A stretch of 64,000 bases of DNA from assembly GCA_029204225.1 (NCBI GenBank), contig CM055095.1, positions 13,608,049 through 13,672,048 of the forward strand, written 5' to 3'. The first letter of the stretch is position 1. Each line of letters opens with the position of its first letter. Positions 1-10,954 of the stretch are shown here, in pieces. The position numbers and the translations under genes were made by a program. Under the pieces are notes generated by a model. That model made no database searches. It was given only the letters and a program-made list of their open reading frames with translations, and was not told the DNA's origin. Source of the stretch: Diphasiastrum complanatum. Taxonomy: Eukaryota; Streptophyta; Lycopodiopsida; Lycopodiales; Lycopodiaceae.

Positions 1-555
1 ATTAGAGTAGCATGTATATTCAAACTGACATAATTTGAATGCAATTAGACAATGAATTAATTCATGAAGTTAAGAATACAAGTCAAGTGAAACTACTAGC
101 ACAAGACAATTGCGGTAGTAACTGTGTACTCGAAACTAGCTCTTAATTCTGTAACAACTTCGATGATTCGAAGATTAATTGGTAGCTTATTCTAACTCTT
201 CGTATGAATCGATGTGATAACATCTACTGCGTCTACTGGTTAATTACAATGATCATTAGATTTTGAATGCTTGTTTGCTTGATATTCAACTTGAGATTAT
301 TATAGACATATATACAAATGCATAAAGACATTGAGCTTTGCTATCTGAGGTGGATCTTGGTGGTGATTATGGTTGTCCCTATTCCAAGTGAGTGATAGTC
401 GTGGATGTCGCTATTTGAACAGGTGGTGATTGTGGTTGCTGTCATTGTCAACAAAGTTGCACAATGTAGTAACTAGATAGTATAGTTGACTAGCTTTATT
501 TAGAGTGGTACCAAGTTAGCAAGACAGTCGACGGTTTGTTGATTTGAGTCAAAGT
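1..555. other. No gene recognised
   Basis: AT-rich sequence with many stops in all frames. A short internal similarity is visible between about 355-380 and 420-445 (both contain a GGTGGTGATT-TGGTTG pattern). I see no transposon domain and no RNA gene. Confidence 0.5.
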
Positions 556-590
556 CTCATAGGCTTGGCGTTGAGTGTGACAAGGTTTCA

Positions 591-625
591 AATGTTCGAT
601 TCGATAGTTGTTTGAATCGAACATT
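591..625. repeat. Perfect 12-bp inverted repeat (hairpin)
   Basis: AATGTTCGATTC at 591-602 and its exact reverse complement GAATCGAACATT at 614-625 flank an 11-nt loop. The bases just outside the stem do not pair. It could be a stem-loop or a remnant of a small inverted element. No function is evident. Confidence 0.8.
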
Positions 626-1299
626 CGAGCACCTGTCGATAGTCGACACTTGATACTCCTTCGAGAGTTTGGCCTTCCTCAATAATTTGATTGTCTTTGA
701 TAGTTCAAGTGTTGCATAGATACATGTCTTCAATTCTCGTGTATTTTTGCAAATTGTGTGACAAAATGAGTAAATATGAAACAACATCAATAAATCTAGA
801 TTAATAATGGGATTTAGGGAGAGAAGGAATAAATCCAATACTAATCATTATGATAGAAAAAGAGGGAGTTGTCATAGGCTATCTCTACAATTGCCTAAGT
901 TACTTTCTTTCGGAGGATTTAAAACAATATATTAATCCAAAATCCGCTAAGCTAATGCAAACTTGATGGATGGTTATGTATTTCCTAAGTCCTACTCTTG
1001 GCTATTTGTGGGCACCGTACCCTTCATTGCTATTGGCCTCTTTGACTTCCAAGGCTTAACAGAAGGAGAAACCTACATACTTGGCTTAAGGCTTCTCAAG
1101 ATGATTTCTAATACCTTTCTATACATGCTAAGAAGGAAGGTGAGGGCAAGAGATAGTTGCTAACAGCTCTTGCCATCACTAGGCTTGGTTGGTCTCCTTG
1201 AGCTCCTTGTAGAACTCAAAGCATACTCATAAGATCCAAACCATCCTAAGGCAAGAGAGCAAAGCTAGACTACTTCAAAAAGCATCAAAGACTTTTTTT
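626..1299. other. No gene recognised
   Basis: No retroelement domain or convincing exon is visible. The 66-codon + strand frame at 963-1163 has no features I recognise. The 3' LTR of the Copia element to the right should lie here, but this stretch does not resemble its 5' LTR. Confidence 0.5.
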
Positions 1300-1330
1300 T
1301 ACAATTATCAAATTAGTTGACAATTTCTCA
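1300..1330 (-). repeat. 3' LTR stub of Copia 1
   Basis: The last about 30 bases before 1331 match the outer end of the 5' LTR at 6310-6340. On the minus strand this reads TGAGAAATTGTCAACTA, preceded by a purine-rich GAAGAGGGAGCG (polypurine tract at about 1331-1342). Similarity stops abruptly to the left. Confidence 0.6.
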
Positions 1331-1362
1331 CGCTCCCTCTTCAACTAGTTTTAGCATAGACT

Positions 1363-1887
1363 TTAAGAATATTCCAAGTGAAGTCCTATGCTTTGTAAAC
1401 AAGTCTTTTCCCAATGCTTGGTGAAGATATCAGCTACACTCTCTCTTGAAGAGACATGTTGAAGCTCCACCTCCTTTGCCATGACTTCCTCCCTCACAAA
1501 GTGATATGCAACCTCAATATACTTGTTCCTACAATGAAATATAGGATTGCTTGCCAACTTCTGGGCTGATAGGTTGTCACTAAAGATGATTGGGCTCTTT
1601 GAAAAATCTAGCAAGTGAAGATCCTTGAACATCCTCTTGATCCATACCATCTCTTTTGTGCAATGAGTAAGGGATTTGTACTCGGCCTCACTAGATGAGA
1701 ATGAGATAGTGGCTTGTTTCTTTGACAGCCATGATATAGCTCCATAACCTATGAAAATAAAATGCGCACTTATGGATTTCCTATCCATTTGATCTCCAGC
1801 AAAGTCTGAATCTGAAAATCTAAGCAAGTTACATGATGATCCCTCATACAATATGCCAAATTCTTGAGTTCCCATGATGTATCTCAA
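1363..1887 (-). pseudogene. Copia 1 RNase H domain
   Basis: This 174-codon open frame carries the Copia RNase H signatures: an SDSDFAGD-type stretch (usually SDSDWAGD), GAISWLSKKQ, and SSSEAEYKSL with the catalytic Glu of the family's SSTEAEY motif. In an active element RNase H removes the RNA strand during reverse transcription. It follows the RT region directly in the element's reading direction and is separated from it by frame changes at about 1888-2191. That stretch still reads as the RT-RNase H connector (a GSLIYLT-like and a LSQFMQDPSEEHW-like segment). Confidence 0.85.
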
Positions 1888-2191
1888 AACTCTTTTTCCT
1901 AGCTTTCAATGCTCCTCACTAGGATCTTGCATAAATTGGCTTAATCTACCAACACAATAGCTTAGATCTTGTCTTGTCATGGTTAGATATATAAGTGAAC
2001 CAACTAGCTTTCTATACAGAGTAATGTCCTCGAAGGATCTTTCATTACCTCTTATAGTTAGCTTTACATTTGACTCCATAGGTGTATCACAAGGCTTTGC
2101 ATCTACCTTATGAAATCTTTTTAGAATAGAATTAGCATACTTCTCTTGACAAATGAAAGTAGATTGAGAAGATCACTTATATTCCTAAAAT

Positions 2192-3178
2192 TCAATGCAA
2201 ATGACCAAGATCATGCACCTCAAACTCCTTCTTGAGAGCACTTTTGATATCGACATCTTGATTGTTTCCACCACTCAAAATGATATCATCCACATAGATT
2301 AGCAAGATAATAATATCATTTCCAACAAATCTAAAATATAATGAATGATCATACTCACTCATAAAAAACATTTGAGAGAGTAAAAATGTGTTAATCTTGG
2401 CATACCAACTCCTTGTTGCTTGCTTCAGACCATACAAACTCTTTTCTAGAAGACACACATGATTTGGCTTTGTAGATGAAAAGCAGCTCTCAGATTGCTC
2501 CATGTACACTTCCTCCTCAAGATCACCATTCAAGAATGGATTTTTAATGTCCATTTTCCATAGATCCCATCCAAAAAGAGTAGCAAGAGAGATGATGACT
2601 CGAGTGCTTACCATCTTTGCCATGGGTGCAAAGGTCTCATCATAGTCAATACCATGTTCTTGTGCATATCCCTTGACCACCAACCTTGCCTTATGCTTAT
2701 TGATAGATCCATCTTGGTTAGTCTGCATCTTGAAAATCCATTTGCATCCAATAGCTTTCTTGTCCTTAGGTAATTCCACCAATCTCCATGTATTGTTCTT
2801 CATGAGAGCCCGATACTCAAGATTCATTGCTTGGATCCATGCCTCTTTGTTCCTTGCTTCATCTACACATGTAGGTTCATCAAAAGAGGTTAGGAAAGCA
2901 TAGTTTGTTCCAACAACTACTTGCTTACCTTTCTCATCATATGTGAGCCTTGAAGGTGTTTGTGTTTCCCTTGATGTTCTGCTTGACTTTTGACTCGATG
3001 AAGGTCCTTCATCATCACCATCTAAAGTAGGATCCATAACATCAAAATCAAGATTTTTAGATCCATCCACACCATCATTACTTGAAGACACTTTTAGAAT
3101 GTTCCTCTCATAAAACATGAAATCTCTACCAATAATCATTTTATTAGTAGTAGGAATGTCTTTCTTGTCCAATAGCAT
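2192..3178 (-). pseudogene. Copia 1 reverse transcriptase (RVT_2)
   Basis: A 328-codon frame. It opens with the linker that follows integrase (IIGRDFMFYE, an acidic and Ser-rich stretch), then the RT domain: an AMNLEYRAL-type start, KHKARLVVKGYAQ, DYDETFAPMAK, MDIKNPFLNGDLEEEVYM, KSLYGLKQA, and the catalytic LLIYVDDIIL with both Asp residues. RT copies element RNA into cDNA in the virus-like particle. The domain is complete through the YVDD box. The frame breaks at 2191, before the thumb and RNase H. The linker is present twice (see the duplication at 2745-3515). Confidence 0.9.
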
Positions 3179-3515
3179 CCAATAGCTTTCTTGTCCTTAG
3201 ATAACTCCATTCTTCATTATAGCTTGATACTCAAGATCCATTTCTTGGATCCACTCCTCTTTGTTCCTTGCTTCATCTACACATGTAGGTTAAGAGCCTT
3301 GCAGGTGTTTGCCTTTGCCTTGATGTCCTCCTTGGCTTTTGACTTGATGATGGTTCTTCATCATCACCTTCCAAAGTAGAATCCATAACATCATCATCAA
3401 GAATGTTAGATCCATCTACATCATCATCAATAATACTTGAAGATACTTTTGGAATGTTCCCCTCATCAAAAATGAAATCTCTACCAACAATCACTTTGTT
3501 AGTAGTAGGAATGTA
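2745..3515 (-). repeat. Internal direct duplication in Copia 1
   Basis: Copy A (about 2745-3155) and copy B (about 3174-3515) both start CATCCAATAGCTTTCTTGTC and both run through the Ser/Asp-rich linker into the GRDF motif. Copy B lacks roughly 20-bp and 65-bp pieces present in A. The copies are clearly diverged, so the duplication is not recent. It places a second truncated start of RT between integrase and the RT frame. Confidence 0.8.
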
Positions 3516-3536
3516 AACCTTGTAGGCTTTACTCAC
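3273..3536 (-). pseudogene. Copia 1 duplicated integrase-RT linker
   Basis: An 87-codon frame with the linker motif VIVGRDFIFDEGNIPKVSSS and an acidic, Ser-rich tail. It closely matches the N-terminal part of the frame at 2192-3178. It is copy B of the internal duplication and ends in a stop before any RT core. Confidence 0.8.
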
Positions 3537-3594
3537 CTCACTATATCCAACAAATATACCTTTCCTTGAAGATGGATCCTTCTTTGTCCTATCA

Positions 3595-4344
3595 TCAAAA
3601 GTTATATTGACATAGCAAGTGCATCCTAAGCTCTAAAAAACTTGACACTCGGTCTCCTCTTGAATAGCATCTCAAAGGTGTTCTTCCATCCAATATAGCA
3701 CCTGGCCACCTATTGCATAGAAAGTTAACACACAACAAGGCTTGATTCCAAAATGGTTTAGGAAGATTTGCACTTAACCTCATAGCTCTAGCGCCTTCAC
3801 ATAAGGTCCTATTCTTCCTCTCGTCCACTCCATTTTGTTGAGGTGCCCTTGGAGTTGTGTACTCCCTCTTAATCCCATGCTCATCACAACAGGCTTTGAA
3901 CTTGGTTGAGATATACTCACCATCATTGTCACTCCTCAAGCACTTGATCTTTGTGGAAAATTGGCTCTCCCTTGAAATCTTCAACTTCACAAAGACATCA
4001 TACATTTTATCTTTGCTCTTTAATGGATATACCCAACAATATCTACTAAAATCATCAATGAAAGCTACATACATCTTAGCTCCACTATTGCTAATTGTAT
4101 TAATTCCATGAATATCCGAATGTACAATTTGAAAAGGCATTGTAGATCTAGATTTAGATCTAGTATAAGGTAGTCTATGTGACTTTGACAAAGCACAAGA
4201 CTCACAAACATGATTGATGCTAGTTAAGGAACTTGGAAGGCCAATCACAACTTGCTTTCTAGCCATTACCTCCAATGCTTTGAAGTTGAGATGCCCCATC
4301 CTCTTATTCCAAACCTCTTGCATGGATATTTGCTCACTTGCCAC
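3595..4344 (-). pseudogene. Copia 1 GAG-pre-integrase and integrase core
   Basis: A 249-codon frame. The N-terminal zinc-binding part reads WNKRMGHLNFKAL and CESCALSKSHR. The DDE core follows: VHSDIHG (first Asp), FIDDFSRYCWVY, LRSDNDGEY (second Asp) and QQNGVDERKNRT with the catalytic Glu (family usually QQNGVVERKNRT). Integrase inserts the cDNA into the host chromosome. All three catalytic residues appear retained, although the C-terminus runs out of frame at about 3600. Confidence 0.9.
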
Positions 4345-4506
4345 ACATCCAACTTGGTTAGCAATAACACAAGCATCTAGTTAAAATAACTTCGCTTGCC
4401 TCTTACCTTTTGCATCAAGACATCCTTCCTTTTGATCATACAAGCTTTTCCATCAAACTCCAATTAACGACCTTTTCTTAGCGATTGACTCACAATAAGT
4501 AGGTTC

Positions 4507-4743
4507 TTAATAATACTTGGAATGAATAATACATCCTTCAATGGACATTCCTATTTGTAGAGAGAGAAATAGGAATTGTGCCAATCCCTTTGATTGCACA
4601 ATCACATCATTGGTTGTATAGATCACCCTCTTGTCATCTCCATATGCCAACAAAGAAGTGAAATACTCCTTGCAAAATGTCTTGTGTGAGCTTGCTCCAG
4701 TATCAATCCACCATGGATCAATATCTCCAACAATAGAACTCAA
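4507..4743 (-). pseudogene. Copia 1 aspartic protease
   Basis: A 78-codon frame beginning with IDPWWIDTGASSH. The DTGA is the active-site motif of retroviral-type aspartic proteases, which process the polyprotein. The domain is cut short by a frameshift at about 4510. It lies between gag and integrase as expected. Confidence 0.8.
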
Positions 4744-4824
4744 ACATGTAGACTTGGTCTTATTAGAGTCAACACTCTAGATTAGACTTGGATTCATAAA
4801 GCTTTTTCAAAACTTACCAAGCCT

Positions 4825-5064
4825 CTAGAGATGAATTGCACTTACCAATCTCCTTGAGTAGCTCTCACTGGTAATATTCATCTTGATCATGTGTAGAGCT
4901 TTCTTTAATCTCTTGTCATATCTCACTTGATCTTGTTGAACCAAGGGTCTCTCCTCCAACCGTACAACAATATCCATCAACTCATGCATTTCAATAAGTG
5001 ATTCCATTCTCACCTTCCATGTAGAGTAGTTGAATGAGGTAAGCCTATCATTGCCTTCCAACAT
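4825..5064 (-). pseudogene. Copia 1 gag N-terminus
   Basis: A 79-codon frame matching the start of plant Copia gag: LTSFNYSTWKVRMESLIEMHELMDIV, then a region with KALHMIKMNI. The rest of gag and the CCHC zinc knuckle are absent between here and the protease, so a deletion has removed most of the capsid region. Confidence 0.8.
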
Positions 5065-5685
5065 GAATCCACTTTATGTAGCCATGTTGCAGTAAAAAAA
5101 ATGACATGATCTTTCTCTTTCTACTTGTTCCAATGCACAAAGCAGTCTTTTGAAAGACATCAAATGTTTCCAAAAAGAAATCACAAAGATATGGAACCTC
5201 TCAATTCTCTTCTAGCACTTATAACTACCAAATCAACACGTAGAACGAAGAATCTTGATCTACCTATGATCTACCAACACTCTAATGAATCTTGCCACTT
5301 CCTAAGATCGAAACACACTCTATTGAAGTCCAAAAATCTCAAAAAATAGAGATCCAATCAAAAATAGGATTTTAAAAAAATCACAAAAAATTGAATCTTC
5401 AAATTCCTACATGCAATTGCAACATTCTTGATATAGAATCTTGTAGCCTCTAATGAAGCTTTCCTAATGCATCAAAAATTGGCCAAATCTAGTAAGACAA
5501 GTGCAAAATCAGAATTCTTCAAGTTCATAAACCTAAATTGAGCTTTGGCCTACAAAAAACCAATTCTACATATATATGCAAACTGCTTGATTTTTGAGTA
5601 GAAATCAATCTAGCACACTCTAGCATTGGTATCTCCTCCAAATTTTTGATAAATGTGGTTGATCCTTTCATAACCTGCAACACAA
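5065..5685 (-). other. Copia 1 5' leader
   Basis: The AT-rich stretch between the gag start and the primer-binding site corresponds to the untranslated leader of the element. No coding potential is visible. Confidence 0.6.
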
Positions 5686-5697
5686 GCTCTGATACCA
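5686..5697 (-). promoter_or_regulatory. Primer-binding site, initiator tRNA-Met
   Basis: GCTCTGATACCA on the plus strand is TGGTATCAGAGC on the element strand, complementary to the 3' end of plant initiator tRNA-Met. It directly abuts the LTR that starts TG at 5698. Confidence 0.9.
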
Positions 5698-6340
5698 TGT
5701 GAAGATTTTGTGAATCACTAAGATCCAAAATCACCTATTGATCTTTGGTGTGGAAGACAACACACTCTACACCATTTGCATTATAGAAAATCAATATCTA
5801 CTTAATGAAAGAGATACAAACTCACTAAGATACTGGTCAAACATCAAAATTATGATAACATGAAGTTTTTTGTACAAAAATAGTAAGCTACTATATTTCA
5901 CAGGTGTGGATTTGAATATAACCAAATATGAGCATTCTACACACAAGATTGCAAGATATCATCAATACAGTGCACCAATGGATAGATGAACCCAAGAGAA
6001 CTCATGTATAAGCATGAAATGAGATGAGAGAGAGAAGAATCTTTTCTCCCACGCGTTTACATCTTTTCATAGGAGGTCCATGCATCATTAATGAGCTTGG
6101 TTCCCCTACATAACAAAAACCCTACTATTAATGTGGACTAGATTCAATGAACAAGATATTTAAATTTGGATCATCCAAACTCGACCTCCTACTTTCCCTC
6201 ACTTTCTAAAACTGGTAATTCAAAAACATTTGAACTAAAATAACTTTTAAATGACTATCTCTAAGTCTAAAATGTAAATTGGCTTCAATTGCCAAATAAA
6301 CAAATATGGCCAAAATATCAAACTAGTTGACAATTTCTCA
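5698..6340 (-). repeat. 5' LTR of Copia 1
   Basis: A 643-bp segment bounded by TG (5698) next to the primer-binding site and CA (6339-6340). The far end matches the stub at 1300-1330. The extent is inferred from these boundaries because no full second LTR survives for comparison. Confidence 0.75.
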
Positions 6341-6599
6341 CAGCTGTGACTCATCAAGCTTGGAAACCTTTTTACCTAGCTCGATAGGTGTGTTCAGCTT
6401 TCTTTTGGCTCTTCTCACATTACCATGCTTACTATCATGTATCTAGACATGTGCAACAATTCCATGGAATGCTTGACTTGAGTTATTCCTACCTCATGTC
6501 TTTTCTGACACACTTTCACTCCGAGACAATACTTGCAACAAATCTAATGTTTTATACTTTCACTCTTACCACTTCCACTTCCTAACAACATCATCCTTA

Positions 6600-7190
6600 T
6601 TACCTAATGTGTCACTATTTCAGCATCCTCATCTTTGTACATCATGGATTCATCAAAGATAACATCATGACTAACGTGCATTTTTCTCTCCAAGGGAAAA
6701 AAGCACCTGAAAACCTTCACACGATCATCATAGCCTAAGAAGATACACTTCAATAATTTTATGTCAAATTTGTCTCTATCTTCTTTAGAAATGTGAACAA
6801 AGGCCTTACATCCAAAAAATCACAAATGGCTCACTTTTGGCTTCTTTTTCATATATGTCTTTTCATGAATTTTCTTGGGTACAGACTCCTATTCTGGAGA
6901 TAAACTGTAGTGTTTAAAGCTTCAAACCAAAAGCCCTTTGGTAGTCATTTCAACAACCACAGATCTAGCACTCTCCATGATCGTGTGATTCTTGAGCTCA
7001 ACTACACCATTGCTTTGTGGAGGATATGTGGGCTTGTGTACTCCTCTCCACTATTAGATCACAAGATCTTGATCTTCTTGTGTTTTTGGTAAAAGTGGCA
7101 AAGGCGTCATATTTCTTTTTCAATTCCAATTTTTGCTTATTGGTTGTGACAATTTTGGAACTCTCAGAAAACCATAATTCCAAAGCTCTC
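6600..7190 (-). pseudogene. Copia fragment: integrase C-terminus and linker
   Basis: On the minus strand about 6990-7190 reads as the end of an integrase core, with DAFATFTKNTRRS followed in another frame by YPPQSNGVVE and MESARS. About 6600-6880 reads FGCKAFVHISKEDRDKFD, KCIFLGYDD and ERKMHVSHDVIFDE, the conserved linker before Copia RT. Several frame changes break it. It belongs to a different copy from Copia 1 and is truncated on both sides. Confidence 0.75.
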
Positions 7191-7985
7191 CTGAATGGCA
7201 GCTATGTTCTATGCCAAACTCTGTCAAACTCTGACACTAAGATGAAATTCACATCTCAAAGAACCACGTCATAGACAAAATCAACTCAACAAGCACTCTC
7301 GAATGGAAACTCCATATATCAAAATTGTATTTAAAAAAAAACCATAACAAACACTGTACATATAGGATTTTCTATGGCAACCCATGCATGGCTAAGGTTT
7401 TAATTAACGAAACGTGTGTCCCATCGAGTGCCCCATCATATGCACAATCAGTCCTAGTCTCATGATTGGACTCAAAGTATAGTGTTTTGCTTCCTACACT
7501 CCAAATATCTACATGTACATATCATTAAGGTTCTAACCACTCCACAAAATCTCATCATAGGCTCTACATTTTCAAAATACCATCAAACACATAACCATAC
7601 AAATTTGAGCACAAACCAAGAATTATTGGCTAAAATCTCTTTTTTTTTTTGGATGTTTTGAAATCTCATGCTACATGTAAACTCATGCAATTACTATTGG
7701 ACTTGAAAAAATATTTCTCAAGCAATGACCATAATGATTATCTCTAACCACAACTAATTCTAGCATCAACTCATAGAAAAAACCATTATTGTTGGAGCTA
7801 TAAACATCGATGTTAAGCTTGTAGTTATGTAATACTAGCATGCAAACATCTAAGCAATGTCAAACCGTCGTAGAGAAGGTTGTGTACATAAAAAATCATC
7901 CACATACATTGTTAATCAAGTGCTAAGCTAGCAAACATAGAGATCTTATCATAATACCATGAATATAAATCCAGAAGTCAATCTT
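7191..7985. other. No gene recognised
   Basis: AT-rich sequence between Copia fragments. No domain, RNA gene or clear LTR boundary was identified. It is probably decayed transposon. Confidence 0.4.
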
Positions 7986-8990
7986 CTGGTATCGATATCT
8001 CTTGCCCAATCTACATATGTGTAACCTTCGAGAATATTGGCAGATTGGCTGCCTCCATAACAGATGCTAATATGCTTCGCTGCTTGGACATATTTCATAA
8101 CCTTCATGAGCACTTTCCAATGTGTTGGCCATGGATTTGATAGGAACTAGCTAAGTGAACTGATCGAGTATGCAAGTTCAGGTCGAGTGCATATTATTGC
8201 ATACATTAGTGAGCCAATGATGGAGTGAAACAAATATTGCTCCATTTCCTCCTTTTCTGTCTTGAACTTTGATTCTTTGATATGATTTAATTGATTGAGG
8301 TTTTGACTCATTTTTTTTAGTCAATGTCAATTTTCTATTTTTCGATCATGGAGCTATTTTCGATACATTGATCAAAAATTTCTTCAATACTTGGATCAAA
8401 AATTTCTCGAGCTTTTTCCTTGTGGTTGGATCTTCCACAAAAATGACATCTCTAGTGGTGTATACCTTTTGGGTGTCTAGATTGTAGAGCTTGTATGCCT
8501 TGTGATATGGGGAATAGCCGATGAAAATCAATTTTCTGCTTGTGTCGTCCAGTTTCTTTCTTAGATCAGAAGGGATCTGAGCGTAAGCTATGCATCCAAA
8601 CACTCGAGTATGCTTGAGTGATGGTTTCGATCATGTCCATACCTCATAAATGGTTTTGTCGTTCAAGGCTTTTGTAATGGATCGATTTTGTAGATAGGTG
8701 GATTTAGTAACAGCTTTTGCCCAAAAAAAATTTGGAAGAGAGGCATGGGCCAGCATGCTCTTGGCACTTTCGATAAGTGTCCGATTCTTCCTTTCTGCTA
8801 CACCATTGGACTAAGGTAAGTAGCTGGTTGTGTATTGTTGTTGTATTCCGTTTGCCTTACAAAACTCCTTGAATTTGGTGGACATGAATTCTCCCCCTCC
8901 ATCAGTATGTAGAGCTTTGATCTTCTTTTGGGTTTCCTGTCAGGATAATCTGACTTTGTAGATTTGTTTGATCTGAACTTTTGATTTTTT
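7985..8990 (-). pseudogene. Copia fragment: integrase, linker and RNase H remnant
   Basis: From the right, a degenerate integrase tail is readable (VAERKNRTLIESAKSMLAHA, then LQNRSITKAL). The open frame at 8346-8603 follows with VFGCIAYAQIPSDLRKKLD, KLIFIGYSPYHKAYKLYN and VYTTRDVIFVED, the standard linker preceding RT. To the left, 7985-8260 matches the RT-RNase H connector (a GSLMYAIICTRPELAYS-like segment). Most of RT is missing, so a large internal deletion is present. Confidence 0.8.
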
Positions 8991-8993
8991 TTT

Positions 8994-9240
8994 TTAATAC
9001 AGAGCTTGAGGATCTGATTCTAAGCCAGAGGAGGGTGCAGTTCTTCTGATCTCCTCTTGTAGTAGCATTGAAATTACTCTTGATAGAGTGAGATGCTGCT
9101 GGGTCGAAATTGCCATGATCCCATTTTTATAGGCATCAAGTAGACTCGATAATAGAGTCATCACTACATCGTAATTTTCAATGACTGAGTCGGTTGCAAT
9201 CATCTGCTCCATAAATTTTTTTAAAGTGTTATCAAAGAGA
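8994..9240 (-). pseudogene. Copia gag (UBN2-like) fragment
   Basis: A 72-codon frame with the typical late gag segment: LLSSLLDAYKNGIMAISTQQHLTLSRVISMLLQEEIRR. It lies directly upstream (in element direction) of the integrase fragment at 8341-8990, so protease and the zinc knuckle have been deleted. The T-rich tract at about 8985-8995 marks the junction. Confidence 0.75.
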
Positions 9241-9252
9241 ATAGTTTACTGA

Positions 9253-10122
9253 ATGTGTAGCTTTAGCTACTACTTCTCATGAAAATGTAAACGATGATGC
9301 TTTACTATGGCATAGTCGTTTTGAACATGCCAATACAAGATCTCTTTCTCACATGGATTGTAATAATTTAGTTGATGGATTGTATTTCCCTCTTTCATTA
9401 GATAGGAAATCATTATTCTGTGAATCTTGCATTCATCTCTAGGAGCAAATTTCCTAGAATACATTCCATCAAGACAAAACATGTATTAGATCTTGTACAT
9501 AATAATCTTTGCGGTCCAAACTACTTGGCCGAACAACTCATCCAGATATATGCTACATCAAGTGCACTTACCTTTGAAGTTTTGGGTAGAAGCTACTGCC
9601 ACAACCTGTTATGTACAAAACAGATCCAGCACCAAAGTCGTTAATAACAAGACTTCTTATCAAGTATGGCATGGACACAAGCCTAGTGTCAGCCATTTAA
9701 AAATCTTTGGTTGTATATGTTTTGTTCACGTTCCTAAGTAGCTTAGGAAGAAGTTGGACCAAAGGTCAAATAAATGCATTTTCATTGGCTATCCTGATGA
9801 ACATAAGGCTTATAAAGTTTATGATCCATCCACCAATGTAGCATTTGTTTCTAGGGATGTAATCTTTAAAGAACATACATTCTATGACTTTCAACAACCA
9901 TCGATAAATGATGTTGTGACATTTCATCCTATTTTACGCAGCATGAAATCTTCCAAACATCACGTTTCTTCTACAGAACCTGCAGCTACAACTACAAAAG
10001 TCGAGAAGCCGACAATAACTGTCACCAGACCAGACCAAGCTAGCTTGAGCAGATCTGGACAAATTCAAGAAGAAGCACCATCGCATTCTGGTCAACCAAT
10101 TGTTCGAAGCCTAAACCTATAA
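9253..10122 (+). pseudogene. Copia fragment on plus strand: pre-integrase to linker
   Basis: About 9290-9440 reads LWHSRFEHANTRSLSHMD, LVDGLYFPLS and FCESCIH, a GAG-pre-integrase zinc finger. Then come LDLVHNNLCGP (first integrase Asp replaced by His) and, at 9493-9741, an integrase tail with KFWVEATATTCY and TSYQVWHGHKPSVSHLKIFGCICF. After one in-frame stop, 9754-10122 continues with KCIFIGYPDEHKAYKVYDP and VSRDVIF plus a Ser/Thr-rich linker. Most of the DDE core is deleted. Its orientation is opposite to its left neighbours. Confidence 0.85.
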
Positions 10123-10950
10123 TTGGACATAGGAGCACTTGCATGGTGTTTTACTGCTATAATGTAAGAATAGGAGTTCAATTGCTAATTCAGGTTGCAT
10201 GGAGATCCTAAGGGAAATTATTCTCTCCTCTTGGAGAGAATATATACCATGGAAACTCGCCCATCTCCCTGTTGGATTTTCTAATCCTTGAAGCCAGGAG
10301 ACCCTCATCTCTTGCATTCATTCACCATGGCATGGGGATGAAGTGGTTAGGGTATTGACTAGCCATTTCCTGTCGGTTGGGTGGTTTTGCTCAACAGGTG
10401 TGCTTTTGGTTGTATGCATCAAAATCTAGTCGGATCTTTACTAGGCAATCCTTACAGACATAGTAAAGGAAGTTCGTAATTTATTAAAAGTTGAAATCCA
10501 GACTGGTCAACTTTTGAAGAAAATATCATTGAAAAGGAAGGGATAACATGTATATTATTACTAAAAGCTATCATGGATTTGAATCTTGAAAATATAAAGA
10601 ATTGTTTGTGATATTGGTCTTTAAAGCCCAAATTTACTTTTGAGCAACTACTGGGGGACACTAACTATTATCAAAAGGAGCTAAAGAGTCTAATCCAAAC
10701 AAAACGGAAGTGAAAGATCAAATTATCCAAGGTTTTACTATTAGTATGGATCTAGGAGATTTGGTGCACTAGAAATAGATATTACTATTGAAAACTATCA
10801 TGATCGAGCATTTACCAATTCATTTTTTAAATATTTAATACAAAAGACTACACACTCTTGAATTGAAAAACATAAAGCCAACCTAAAAAAAAATCAAATT
10901 GGAGAATTCAATAAGAAAAAAATCTGTTGAAAATCTCAAAAAAGTTATGG
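10123..10950. other. No gene recognised
   Basis: No recognisable domain. Short open frames here show no family motif. It may be the flank of the Copia fragment to the left. Confidence 0.4.
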
Positions 10951-10954
10951 TCTT

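Larger units (their letters stand above)
1300..6340 (-). mobile_element. Decayed Ty1-Copia retrotransposon 1, minus strand
   Basis: Reading leftward from 6340 the order is 5' LTR, primer-binding site, gag, protease, integrase, reverse transcriptase, RNase H, polypurine tract and the first bases of a 3' LTR. Integrase before RT is the Copia order. Each domain survives as a separate open stretch broken by stops and frameshifts, and the gag zinc knuckle is missing. The 3' LTR keeps only about 30 bp of similarity to the 5' LTR (ending TTGACAATTTCTCA in both), so the left end is truncated or recombined and no target-site duplication can be assigned. The element cannot move by itself. Confidence 0.88.
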
